From Hymenobacter properus (GTDB lineage: Bacteria > Bacteroidota > Bacteroidia > Cytophagales > Hymenobacteraceae), in contig NZ_JADQDP010000004.1 in the NCBI RefSeq assembly GCF_015694735.1, positions 620,001 to 684,000 of the forward strand: a stretch of DNA of 64,000 nt, written 5' to 3'. Under the pieces are notes generated by a model that had not been told where the DNA came from, did no database searches, and saw only the letters and a list, made by a program, of their open reading frames with translations. How positions within the stretch are numbered: position 1 is the first letter of the stretch; the number at the start of each line of letters is the position of its first letter. The position numbers were made by a program, and so were the translations under genes. This document shows positions 24,222-32,353 of the stretch, in pieces.

Positions 24222-25757
24222 TTAGTGCTTGAAGTGGCGCACGCCCGTGAGGACCATGGCCATGCCCAGGTCGTCGGCGGCTTTAATGCTGTCGGCGTCT
24301 TTAATGGAGCCACCGGGCTGCACCACGGCGCGGATGCCAGCCGCGCCGGCAATTTCCACGCAATCGGGGAAGGGGAAGAAGGCATCGGAGGCCATCACGG
24401 CCCCTTTCAAGTCAAAACCGAAGCTGCCGGCCTTCTCAATGGCCTGGCGCAGGGCGTCCACGCGCGAGGTCTGGCCTACGCCCGAGGCCAGCAACTGGCC
24501 GGCGCGGGCCAGCACAATGGTGTTGCTCTTGGTGTGCTTACAAATTTTGGCGGCGAACACCAGCGCTTCCGTTTCCTCGGCCGTAGGGGCCGACTGCGTG
24601 ACGGTGCGGAAATCGGCGGCCGTCTCGGTCTGCCGGTCGGCGTCCTGCTCAATGATGCCGTTGAGCAGGGTTTTGATTTGCTTCTTCGGGAATTCCACCG
24701 GCTTCTGGCGCAGCAGGATGCGGTTTTTCTTGCTTTGCAGCACGGGCAGCGCCTCAGCGGCAAAGCCAGGTGCAATCAGCACCTCGAAGAACAGTTTGTT
24801 CAGCTCCTCGGCGGTGGCCGCGTCCACTTCCTTGTTCACGATGATGACGCCCCCGAAAGCCGAAGTCGGGTCGCAGCTCAGCGCATTCACGTAAGCCTCG
24901 CGCAAGCTGGCGGCCTGAGCCACGCCGCAAGCGTTGGTGTGCTTGAGGATGGCGCAGGCCGGTGCGCCGTCGCTGAATTCGGCCATGAGTGCCACAGCAG
25001 CGTCTACATCTACTAGGTTGTTGTAGCTAAGCTGCTTGCCGTGCAGCTGGTCGAATAGCGCCGACAAGTCGCCGTAGAAGGTGCCGGCTTGATGGGGGTT
25101 CTCGCCGTAGCGCAGGGGCGTGGCGGGCTGGGCGCTCAGGCGCAGGGCGGCACCGGCCACGGCGGTGTCCTGGCTCACGTACTTGAAAATCTCGGTATCG
25201 TAGTGCGAGGTGGTGGCGAAGGCGGCGGCGGCGTAGTGGCGGCGGTCTTCGAGGTCGGTGGCGCCGTTTTTCTGCGTCAGCAGCTCGGTCACGGCCTCGT
25301 ACTGCTCGCGGCTGCTGATTACCAGCACATCGCGGAAGTTTTTGGCGGCGGCGCGCAGCAGCGAGATGCCGCCGATGTCAATTTTTTCAATAACCTCCTG
25401 CTCGGCGGCGCCGCTGGCCACGGTTTCCTCGAAGGGATATAGGTCGACCACCACCAGGTCGATGGGCGGAATGCCGTGCTGCTCGGCTTGGGCCAGGTCG
25501 CCATCTTCGTGGCGGCGGTACAGGATGCCCCCGAACACCTTGGGGTGTAGTGTTTTCACCCGCCCGCCGAATACCTCCGGGAAACCCGTCAGGTCTTCAA
25601 CGGCGGTTACTTCGGCGCCTTCTTCCTCCAGAAATTTCTGGGTGCCGCCCGTTGAATACAGCTGCACGCCGTGCTGCCGCAGCACCTGCACCAAAGGCGC
25701 CAGCCGGTCTTTGTGGTACACAGAAAGCAGAGCGGCGCGAATGGGGCGAGACGACAT
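24222..25757 (-). CDS. purH: AICAR transformylase/IMP cyclohydrolase
   Basis: The 511-residue bifunctional enzyme catalyses the last two steps of IMP synthesis. Residues about 1-200 form the cyclohydrolase with an MGS-like fold (ALLSVYHKDRLAPLVQVL, STGGTQKFLEE, GGRVKTLHPKVFGGIL). The rest is the formyltransferase, with KHTNACGVA (the conserved Lys and His active-site motif), SAFGGVI and VVQPGGSIKD. Length is typical. The ATG is at 25757, with a promoter box at 25804. It is followed by a hairpin and repeat, then mreB, so it is probably a separate transcription unit. Confidence 0.97.
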   Translation of the reverse strand: MSSRPIRAALLSVYHKDRLAPLVQVLRQHGVQLYSTGGTQKFLEEEGAEVTAVEDLTGFPEVFGGRVKTLHPKVFGGILYRRHEDGDLAQAEQHGIPPIDLVVVDLYPFEETVASGAAEQEVIEKIDIGGISLLRAAAKNFRDVLVISSREQYEAVTELLTQKNGATDLEDRRHYAAAAFATTSHYDTEIFKYVSQDTAVAGAALRLSAQPATPLRYGENPHQAGTFYGDLSALFDQLHGKQLSYNNLVDVDAAVALMAEFSDGAPACAILKHTNACGVAQAASLREAYVNALSCDPTSAFGGVIIVNKEVDAATAEELNKLFFEVLIAPGFAAEALPVLQSKKNRILLRQKPVEFPKKQIKTLLNGIIEQDADRQTETAADFRTVTQSAPTAEETEALVFAAKICKHTKSNTIVLARAGQLLASGVGQTSRVDALRQAIEKAGSFGFDLKGAVMASDAFFPFPDCVEIAGAAGIRAVVQPGGSIKDADSIKAADDLGMAMVLTGVRHFKH

Positions 25758-25803
25758 AAACGAATTGTTTTTGCAGGGAAAGAGCGTAGCACTATTGCCA
25801 GCG

Positions 25804-25811
25804 CAAAGGTA
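25804..25811 (-). promoter_or_regulatory. TANNTTTG-type promoter box of purH
   Basis: The box reads TACCTTTG on the minus strand, 46 bp before the purH ATG, and is identical to the box upstream of mreB. Confidence 0.5.
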
Positions 25812-25953
25812 CTGCGGGCGTACGCCGCGCTCCCGGTCCCAATGTTACCGAATTGTTATCCACTCGCAGCCCGGCCGTAACTCAGGGGCAGGCTGAACAA
25901 TAGGAGGTTTTTTACGGTATAGCTTATTCCTTCCTCTCCCTATCCGTAAGTGT

Positions 25954-27168
25954 ATGTCAGCCGTTTTTATACCTGGGCCTAGCGCCGAGCCGGACACCGC
26001 CGCTATCGAAACGGGTTCCTCGGCTCCCACGGCAGCCTTTTCCTCCCGACTGGCGACACCCGCACAGGCCGAAACTGCCGCGGCTCAAATAGCGCCCCGG
26101 CTATTTGCGCAAGCTGGCGCCACCGACGAGGTAGGCGCATTTCCGGTTCAGGAATTTGCCTGGCTGCAGGCGGCGGGACTGCTCACGGCTGCGCTTCCCG
26201 CCACCCTGGGCGGCGCCGGGCTGCACGCCCCGGCGGCTACGCTGCCGCTGCTGCACACGTTGCAGCACATTGGGCGCGGCAATCTGGCCGTGGGCCGCAT
26301 CTACGAAGGCCACCTCAATGCACTACTGCTCATTCAGCAGCTGGGCACGGCCGCGCAGGTGGCGCGCTACGCCGCTGATGCCCGCGCCGGAAAGCTGTTC
26401 GGGGTGTGGAATACCGAAATTCCGGCCGATGGGGTGCGGCTGGAGGCCCTGCCCAACGGCCGCTACCGCCTGCGCGGGGCCAAGACATTTGCTTCGGGCG
26501 CGGGGCACCTGGCGCGGCCGCTCATCACCGGCGCGCTGCCTGGCGGGCAGGGTTGGCAGCTGTTTGTGCTGCCGGCCGACAGCCAGCCGCCGACGCTGGA
26601 CCGCTCCTTCTGGCGGCCGCTGGGAATGCGGGCCACGGCCAGCTTCCGGGCCGATTTGACTGGGCTGGAAATCGGGCCCGAAGACCTTACCGGGCCGCCC
26701 GATGCCTACTACCGGCAGCCGGGCTTTAGTGGCGGGGCCATTCGGTTTGCGGCGGTGCAACTGGGCGGGGCCGAAGCGGTATTTGAGGAAACCCGTCGCT
26801 TCCTGCAGGGCCTGGGCCGCATCGACGACCCCTACCAGCGGCAGCGTTTGGGCGAAATGAGCATTGCCCTGGAAAGCGGCCGCCACTGGCTGCGCGGCGC
26901 CGCCGAACACGCCGCCCGCCCCGGCGCCCCCGCCGACGCCGAAGCCACCGTGGCCTACGCCAACATGGTGCGCACCGCCATTGAAACTATTTGCCTCGAC
27001 ATGCTGCAGCTGGCCGAGCGCTGCGTGGGCGCCCGCGGCCTGCTCGAGCCCCTTCCTTTCGAACGGCTGCACCGCGACCTCACCCACTACCTGCGCCAGC
27101 CCGCCCCCGACGGAGCCCTGGCCGATGTGGGCCGCTTCGTACTTGAAGGCAAAAGCTTCGTAAGCTAG
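25954..27168 (+). CDS. Acyl-CoA dehydrogenase-like flavoprotein
   Basis: The 404-residue protein has the three-part acyl-CoA dehydrogenase layout. An N-terminal helical domain (FPVQEFAWLQAAGLLTAALP, then LQHIGRGNLAVGRIYEGHLN) is followed by a central beta-domain with FGVWNTEIP and KTFASGAGHL. A C-terminal helical bundle contains RFAAVQLGGAEAVFEETRRF. FAD binding is expected. The usual catalytic Glu could not be placed by eye, so the protein may oxidise something other than acyl-CoA, for example an amine or nitro compound as distant relatives do. It is the first gene of a group with PIG-L, methyltransferase and glycosyltransferase genes; the gap to PIG-L is 24 bp. Confidence 0.83.
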   Translation: MSAVFIPGPSAEPDTAAIETGSSAPTAAFSSRLATPAQAETAAAQIAPRLFAQAGATDEVGAFPVQEFAWLQAAGLLTAALPATLGGAGLHAPAATLPLLHTLQHIGRGNLAVGRIYEGHLNALLLIQQLGTAAQVARYAADARAGKLFGVWNTEIPADGVRLEALPNGRYRLRGAKTFASGAGHLARPLITGALPGGQGWQLFVLPADSQPPTLDRSFWRPLGMRATASFRADLTGLEIGPEDLTGPPDAYYRQPGFSGGAIRFAAVQLGGAEAVFEETRRFLQGLGRIDDPYQRQRLGEMSIALESGRHWLRGAAEHAARPGAPADAEATVAYANMVRTAIETICLDMLQLAERCVGARGLLEPLPFERLHRDLTHYLRQPAPDGALADVGRFVLEGKSFVS

Positions 27169-27192
27169 CTTTTCCGCCTCTGCAACATTCCC

Positions 27193-27948
27193 TTGCCCGA
27201 CAACACCCTTCCCTTCGAGAATTATCCCTTGCGGCCGGCCGCTTTTGCTGCCTCGCTGGGCACCACTGTAGTGGTAGTGCCGCATCCCGACGACGAAGCC
27301 CTGGGTTGCGGCGGCCTGCTGGCGCTTCTGCGGCAGGCGGGCCTGCCCGTGGCGGCGGTGCTGGTGAGCGACGGGACGATGTCGCACCCCAATTCCCGGC
27401 TGTTCTCACCCGAAGCCCGGCGGGCGGTGCGCGAGACCGAGTTCCGGCACGCCCTCACCCTCTTGGGAATTGACGAAGCCGAGCCGCTGCTGCTGCACCT
27501 GCCCGACAGCCGCGTGCCCGGCTCCCCCGCCGAACCAGGCTTTACCGCTGCAGCCTCGCAACTGCGGGAGTTTCTGCAGCAGCACGCCGCAGCCACGGTG
27601 CTGGTGCCCTGGCGGCGCGACCCTCACCCCGACCACCGCGCCACCAGCCAGCTGGTGGCGGCCGCTTTGGCCGAAATGCCGTACCCGCCGCGCCGACTCG
27701 AATACGTGGTGTGGGCCTGGGAGCGCGCCGCTTCCGACGACGTTCCCACCGGGGCCGACCAAGTGCAGGGCTTCCGCGTGAACATTGAAGCGGCCGTGGC
27801 GCAGAAGCAGCGGGCCATTGCGGCGCACCGCTCGCAGGTGGCGCCGGGCGTATTTACCGACGATGCCGCGGGTTTTTTATTGTCCGAGGAAATGCTGGCG
27901 CACTTCGCGGTGCCGTATGAAGTCTTTTTTGAAGCTGTAGCACCATGA
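27193..27948 (+). CDS. PIG-L/LmbE-family N-deacetylase
   Basis: The 251-residue zinc deacetylase has the metal motif H31-P-D-D-E35 (PHPDDEALGCGG) and a second His site in RRDPHPDHRAT near residue 143. The family removes acetyl groups from N-acetylglucosamine-type sugars or related amides. No ATG precedes the zinc motif, so the start must be non-ATG; TTG 27193 is the first available and gives a suitable N-terminus. The stop overlaps the methyltransferase start as ATGA, implying translational coupling. No signal peptide is present, so it acts in the cytoplasm on a soluble or membrane-facing precursor. Confidence 0.88.
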   Translation: MPDNTLPFENYPLRPAAFAASLGTTVVVVPHPDDEALGCGGLLALLRQAGLPVAAVLVSDGTMSHPNSRLFSPEARRAVRETEFRHALTLLGIDEAEPLLLHLPDSRVPGSPAEPGFTAAASQLREFLQQHAAATVLVPWRRDPHPDHRATSQLVAAALAEMPYPPRRLEYVVWAWERAASDDVPTGADQVQGFRVNIEAAVAQKQRAIAAHRSQVAPGVFTDDAAGFLLSEEMLAHFAVPYEVFFEAVAP

Positions 27949-28541
27949 ACGAGAACCAGCCCAACACCCTGCCGCCGGAATATTTCGACCACGTGTACCA
28001 GGCCAACCGCGACCCGTGGAATTTTGAAACCAGCCCCTACGAGCGCGAGAAGTACGCCGCCACGCTGGCCGCGCTGCCGCGCACGCACTACGCCGAAGTT
28101 TTTGAAGTGGGCTGTTCGCTGGGCGTGCTCACGGCGCAGCTGGCCCCGCGCTGCGGCCACCTGCTGGCCGTGGATGTGAGCGAGGCCGCGCTGGCCCAGG
28201 CCCGCGCCCGCTGCGCGGCACTGCCGCAGGTCGAAATCCGCCAGATGCAGGTGCCGGACGAATTTCCCAGCCAGAGCTTCGACCTGATTTTATTGTCAGA
28301 AGTCGGTTACTACTGGTCGCCGGCCGACCTGGCCCGGGCGGCCGAAAAATTCATTGCCGCCCTGCAGCCCGGCGGCCAGCTACTGCTGGTGCACTGGACG
28401 CCGCCGGTGCACGATTACCCGCTGACGGGCGACGACGTGCACGCGTTTTTTCTAGCAAAAACCGTGGAGGGTGGCCCCTTGCGGCACCTCACCGGCCAAC
28501 GGCACGAGCAGTACCGGCTCGACCTGCTGGAGAAACGCTAG
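27945..28541 (+). CDS. NodS-like SAM-dependent methyltransferase
   Basis: The 198-residue class I methyltransferase has motif I VFEVGCSLGVLTAQLA, an acidic motif II (LLAVDVSE) and FDLILLSEVGYYW as motif IV. The N-terminal DPWNFETSPYEREKY is typical of the NodS group, whose founding member N-methylates the glucosamine freed by NodB in Nod-factor synthesis. It overlaps the PIG-L gene by 4 bp, matching a deacetylate-then-methylate order. The stop shares CTAG with the convergent glycosyltransferase. The substrate here is unknown; the Nod comparison is by analogy only, as no NodA acyltransferase is seen. Confidence 0.87.
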   Translation: MNENQPNTLPPEYFDHVYQANRDPWNFETSPYEREKYAATLAALPRTHYAEVFEVGCSLGVLTAQLAPRCGHLLAVDVSEAALAQARARCAALPQVEIRQMQVPDEFPSQSFDLILLSEVGYYWSPADLARAAEKFIAALQPGGQLLLVHWTPPVHDYPLTGDDVHAFFLAKTVEGGPLRHLTGQRHEQYRLDLLEKR

Positions 28542-29788
28542 CCGGCCGCCACGCCAACTCCTGCGGCCACCAAATGGCTTTGAATGAGGCGCGGCAGCAG
28601 CAGCAAAGCCTGCGACAGCGGCACCGATGCCACGGCCAAGGCCGGGCTATTTGCCAGTGCCCATTCCCAAAGCACGCCGAAGGTGGCAGCCTGTCGCAGT
28701 TGTTTCAGCACCAGCATTTTAGGCAAACCCAGACGGGTAACCAGCGCGGCGGTTTCGGCGCCGGGGCAGTTGCGCCAGCAGGCGTGCAGCTGGCGGCGCA
28801 GCTGCCAGCGCCGGGCCAGCTGCACGGGGTTTTCTACCTGCGGCTCGCGCTGCTGCCGGCTCAGGTGCAGCCATTCGCGCAGCTGCCACGAGAGCCCTAC
28901 TTCCACCCGGCCCTGCCGGCGGGCCGACGTTAGCACCTGCACGGCGGGGCTGTGGCGCAGCTTCAAATCGTGCCGCCGCAGGGCCTGGCACAGGGCTTCA
29001 TCTTCCAGGTAGCGTACTTCGGGCAAGCCACCCACTAGCCGGTAGGCGTGGGCGGTGAGGGCCAGGCTGGCGCCAAAATGCTGGTGATGGCGCGGCCAGG
29101 GGTCGGCCGGGGCGGGGTCGAGCAGGCCTTCGAGCCGGGCGCAGAGCAAGCGGTAGGCCGCGTCGGCCGTTTGGATGCGGCGGAGCGGGCGCAGCGCCGG
29201 ACCGCGCATCTCGGTGAGGATGCGGCCGCCCACGGCATCGGCCCCGGCGGCTATTTCGGCCTCGATGGCGGCCAGCCAGGTGGGGGCCACGCGCGTATCG
29301 GCGTCGGTGCTGGCAATGATGCCGTGGCGGCGGCCCAGCAGCTCTAGCCGGGCGCAGGCCTCGTCCATGAGCAGGCGACGGGCCCGGCCCACGTGGGCTT
29401 TGGCGGTGGGCAGGCACAGCTCGGCCACGTGCAGCACCAGCGTGGGAAAGCGCCGGGCCTGCTCCCGCACCAGGTCGGCGGTATGGTCGGTACAGTTGTT
29501 GGCCAGTACAATCACCTCGAAGCTGCCCGCTGGCCAGGGCCGGCCGTGCAAATCAGTCTGCGCCGCCAGCGCCGCCAGGGTGGCCGGTAGGTTGGCCACT
29601 TCGTCTTTGGCTGGGATGATGACGCTCATGCGCAGCGCAGGGTGCGGCGGCGGCAACTGCTGATGCAGCAAGCGCGCGCTGCGCCCCCGGCGCAGCAGCG
29701 GCATTAGCCGGTCGGCTGCTTGGGGGGCGGGGGCAGTAGCGGTAGCCTCATTAGCAGCCAGAAAACGAGCGGGCGTAGCGTGGTTCAT
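28538..29788 (-). CDS. Family 2 glycosyltransferase
   Basis: The 416-residue protein has a GT-A fold. MSVIIPAKDEVANLPATLAA starts the catalytic domain near residue 54, EVIVLANNCTDHTADL follows, and STDADTRVAP contains the DxD metal site. GGLPEVRYLEDEALCQALRR holds the acceptor-side ED motif. About 50 residues precede the domain and the C-terminal part has one or two hydrophobic stretches, so weak membrane attachment is possible. It is convergent with the methyltransferase gene, ending within the same CTAG. Its place beside deacetylase and methyltransferase genes suggests it builds or extends a modified amino sugar, which is inference. Confidence 0.85.
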   Translation of the reverse strand: MNHATPARFLAANEATATAPAPQAADRLMPLLRRGRSARLLHQQLPPPHPALRMSVIIPAKDEVANLPATLAALAAQTDLHGRPWPAGSFEVIVLANNCTDHTADLVREQARRFPTLVLHVAELCLPTAKAHVGRARRLLMDEACARLELLGRRHGIIASTDADTRVAPTWLAAIEAEIAAGADAVGGRILTEMRGPALRPLRRIQTADAAYRLLCARLEGLLDPAPADPWPRHHQHFGASLALTAHAYRLVGGLPEVRYLEDEALCQALRRHDLKLRHSPAVQVLTSARRQGRVEVGLSWQLREWLHLSRQQREPQVENPVQLARRWQLRRQLHACWRNCPGAETAALVTRLGLPKMLVLKQLRQAATFGVLWEWALANSPALAVASVPLSQALLLLPRLIQSHLVAAGVGVAAG

Positions 29789-30021
29789 CGAGCCGGTGTA
29801 CGCCAGCCTTCAGCATAAGGATAGGGCTCAGCTTAACAGCCTTTATCAACGGTTCAGCTATTCTCCCGATTGCGGCGTTCGCTATGATAGGTTTAACTAA
29901 TTAAAGATGTAGCATTTACATGCGTGTTTTTTTCCTTCGGTAAAACGCAAGCCTACTCCGCCGTAAAGCAGCCTGTTGTTTTTAAGTATAAATGCATGAA
30001 AAAAGTACGTATAAATGGCTA
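29789..30021. other. Intergenic region between glycosyltransferase and Omp85-like genes
   Basis: About 230 bp, more AT-rich than its surroundings towards 29890-30010. It should hold the promoter of the minus-strand glycosyltransferase. No exact TANNTTTG box, repeat or credible small gene was seen. Confidence 0.4.
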
Positions 30022-30056
30022 GAAAAAAGGCCTTGCTCCGGTTGAAGCAAGGCCTT
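30022..30056 (-). terminator. Rho-independent terminator of the Omp85-like gene
   Basis: The stem AAGGCCTTGCT / AGCAAGGCCTT has loop CCGGTTGA. On the minus strand it is followed by six T residues (A run at 30023-30028). It lies about 20 bp after the stop codon at 30078. Confidence 0.85.
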
Positions 30057-30077
30057 GGCAATGGTTGGCTCGACGCG

Positions 30078-31343
30078 CTAGAATGCTTCGCCAATGGCGA
30101 AAAGAATACCCGGCGAGCTGCCGGTACCACCGGCATAGTCGAGGCGCAGGTTCACCCGGTCGCGCCGGATGAAGTTGAAGCGGATACCGGCGCCGCCGGC
30201 ATACTTGGTGTCTTTCAGGGCAAACTTGTCGATGTAGTTGTTTACGTTGCCGACGCCGCCAAAAACGGCCGCATCAAAACGGCTTAGCACTTTGCCGCCA
30301 TTGGGAAATAGCTTCTGCCGGATTTCGGCCTGGAACATAATCATCTGCCGGTCGCGGAAGCGCTGCTCGTAGATGCCGCGCAGCAGGTTGGCGTTGTTGT
30401 AGAGCGTACCGCCCAGGTTGGCGCCGATGCCGGCCAGCTCGCGGAAGGGCACGTCGCCGGTGTGGAACTGCCCGAGGAACTGCGCGGCTAGAATGGTCCG
30501 GTTGGAGCCCAAGGGCTGGAAGTGGCGGGCGTCGAGCTGGTAACGCACAAAGCGGTAGTCAGACCCCAGGCCCGTGCCGTTGAAAGTGACGCCAAAGTCC
30601 AGCAAATTGCCCTTGAAGGCGGCCAGGGGCACGTCGCGCGTGTCATAGGAAATGACCGGGCCGAGGCCCGAAACGCGGGTATTCTGGCGCTCGCGCTCGG
30701 TCATGCGCGGCTCGGTGTAGAAGATATTGGGCCGGTTATTGTCCAGGTTATTGCCCGGCACGTCGAGCTTCGAGATGGAGGTGAAGCGGTACTGAGCGCC
30801 GAAAAACAACTTGGGCGCAATCTGCTTCTGCAGGCGCTGGTTGATGATGAACAGGTTGTAGTTGGTTTCCGACTCATCGGCGCTGAGCGAGTTCGGCCCC
30901 TTGCCGTAGTAGTACAGCAAAATGTCGTAGGCGCTGATTTCGCCGTTGAGGTAAAACTTCTCGCCGGGCGTGTACACGGAGTGCACCAGCTGCAGCAGCG
31001 ACTGGCCCTTCTGAGTGGTCCAGTACTGCAGGCGGGCGTTGGACGGGCGCGTGAGGGTGTCGTCGGAGAAGCGGCCGCTGAGCAGGGCGCCCAAACCGTA
31101 GCCGAAGCCCGTTTCGGCCTGATAGAACAGCACCGGAATGGGCAGCAAGCTCAGGCGGCCGCTTTTGCCCAGCTGGCCAAACGACTTGCTGCCCTGCGCT
31201 TGCGCCGCGGCGCGGGTGGCCAGCGGCACCAGCCCGGTGCGGGGGGCGGTATTAACAGAATCGGTATCGGAAGGGGCCGCCGGCTGGGCGGCAGCGGAGA
31301 AAGCCAGCCCGGTCAGAAGCAGGGCTGCGAGGGGAAAGCGCAT
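30078..31343 (-). CDS. Omp85/BamA-like outer-membrane beta-barrel protein
   Basis: The 421-residue protein has a signal peptide ending SAAAQ and then a short low-complexity segment. A 16-strand-like barrel of the bacterial surface antigen type follows: GPVISYDTRDVPLAAFKGNL, IMFQAEIRQKL, VLSRFDAAVFGGVGNV and RFNFIRRDRVNLRLDYAGG. There are no POTRA repeats, so it is not the essential BamA; such short forms are common in Bacteroidota and of unknown role. ATG 31343 is chosen because upstream codons in the open frame are basic and unlike a signal peptide. The ferredoxin gene lies 83 bp upstream on the same strand. Confidence 0.82.
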   Translation of the reverse strand: MRFPLAALLLTGLAFSAAAQPAAPSDTDSVNTAPRTGLVPLATRAAAQAQGSKSFGQLGKSGRLSLLPIPVLFYQAETGFGYGLGALLSGRFSDDTLTRPSNARLQYWTTQKGQSLLQLVHSVYTPGEKFYLNGEISAYDILLYYYGKGPNSLSADESETNYNLFIINQRLQKQIAPKLFFGAQYRFTSISKLDVPGNNLDNNRPNIFYTEPRMTERERQNTRVSGLGPVISYDTRDVPLAAFKGNLLDFGVTFNGTGLGSDYRFVRYQLDARHFQPLGSNRTILAAQFLGQFHTGDVPFRELAGIGANLGGTLYNNANLLRGIYEQRFRDRQMIMFQAEIRQKLFPNGGKVLSRFDAAVFGGVGNVNNYIDKFALKDTKYAGGAGIRFNFIRRDRVNLRLDYAGGTGSSPGILFAIGEAF

Positions 31344-31426
31344 GGGAGCGACGAATGAGTAACGGATGAATTGTGCTATCAACGGATTACAGCGCGCTAC
31401 GGTTGGAGGTGGCCCCAATGATGAGC

Positions 31427-31747
31427 TTATCCTTCTACGCGCAGCCGCTTCAGCACCTTGCCCCGGCCCACATGCTCGGTCACCAGCTCGGCGGCATCGG
31501 CGGGGCGCACGTTGCCATACACGGTGCCTTCGGGGTAGGCGATAAGGGCGGCGCCGGGGCCCTTTTTGCAGTTGCGGCACAGGTCGAGGCAGTCGCAGGT
31601 TTGCACCTGGGTGCGGAGCTTTTGGCCGTCAACGACCTGCTTTTTCAGCCCCTGGTGCTTGAGTTCTTTTTTCAGGGCTTTGGCCACGTCCTCCCCCACT
31701 CCGGACTTTTGGTGAGTGCACACAAAGAGGCGGCGGGAGGTGCTCAT
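31427..31747 (-). CDS. Thioredoxin-like [2Fe-2S] ferredoxin with altered cysteines
   Basis: The 106-residue protein resembles the thioredoxin-fold [2Fe-2S] ferredoxins related to the NuoE C-terminal domain. The first ligand is C10 (LFVCTHQ). The second ligand, normally about 12 residues later, is missing (KSGVGED). Instead a cluster C51, C53, C57 and C60 (TCDCLDLCRNCKKGPG) occurs where the last two ligands are expected, followed by YPEGTVYGNV. It may bind a cluster with shifted ligands or use the cysteines in another way. The ATG is at 31747. Its electron partner is unknown; the ArsR gene upstream is 114 bp away. Confidence 0.82.
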   Translation of the reverse strand: MSTSRRLFVCTHQKSGVGEDVAKALKKELKHQGLKKQVVDGQKLRTQVQTCDCLDLCRNCKKGPGAALIAYPEGTVYGNVRPADAAELVTEHVGRGKVLKRLRVEG

Positions 31748-31861
31748 GGGAAGGGGTATGAGGGCGGGCGGGTATGGGGGTAACAGTTGACAGAACGCGG
31801 ACTGACAGCATAAGAGCCAAGAAATGCAGCGCTTTCCTTCCTGCCTCTTTACCCTCCTACC

Positions 31862-32251
31862 CTAATTCGGCCCGTGCCAATGCCGGTTCTGCAGCTTATA
31901 CGCGGCCAACTCGCGGTTCGACCACAGGGTTTGGTATATCTGCTGGTCGCGCAGCAGCTGCGGGTCTTTTTCCATGAAGCCAAGCAACTCTTGCAGCAGC
32001 TCGGCCGCCTCTTCCTTCAAGAAGTAGTACATCCAGTTGTCGAGCCGGCGCACGTTCACCAAACCTGCATTCTTCAAGTACGATAATTGCCGGCTGGTTT
32101 TGGTCTGGGTGAAGTCGAGCACCTGTTCCAAATCGGCCACCACCATTTCCTTGTTGCGCCACAGCAAATGCAGGATGCGCACGCGGCTTTCGTCGCCCAA
32201 CGATTTAAAAAGTTGCTGCCCAAAAGCAACCGTGAAATGTTTCAAGCGCAT
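31862..32251 (-). CDS. ArsR/SmtB-family transcriptional regulator
   Basis: The 129-residue winged-helix repressor contains LFKSLGDESRVRILHLLWRN, recognition helix FTQTKTSRQLSYLKNAGLVN and wing VRRLDNWMYYFLKEE. No cysteine metal site (CxC) is present, so sensing is either non-metal or through other residues. A C-terminal extension (about residues 85-129) is helical. ATG 32251 fits the start of the domain; the open frame extends to a TTG 33 bp upstream. The promoter box at 32296-32303 lies back to back with that of the gene at 32354, so it may control both. Confidence 0.86.
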   Translation of the reverse strand: MRLKHFTVAFGQQLFKSLGDESRVRILHLLWRNKEMVVADLEQVLDFTQTKTSRQLSYLKNAGLVNVRRLDNWMYYFLKEEAAELLQELLGFMEKDPQLLRDQQIYQTLWSNRELAAYKLQNRHWHGPN

Positions 32252-32295
32252 CTGCTGTCTGGTGGTGAGGAACGGCTGCCTCAACGGCTACCGGC

Positions 32296-32335
32296 CAAAG
32301 TTACCATCGGCCCTGGCCCCCAAGCCGTATATTTG
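32296..32335. promoter_or_regulatory. Back-to-back promoter boxes between arsR and the 32354 gene
   Basis: On the minus strand TAACTTTG (32296-32303) serves the ArsR gene, 44 bp before its ATG. On the plus strand TATATTTG (32328-32335) serves the exported protein, 18 bp before its ATG. The boxes are 24 bp apart, so one bound regulator could affect both. Confidence 0.55.
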
Positions 32336-32353
32336 TTTACTTGACTTTTGAAC

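Noticed and set aside
30078..31343. Barrel protein as BamA
   Set aside because: It has no POTRA repeats and is much shorter than BamA.
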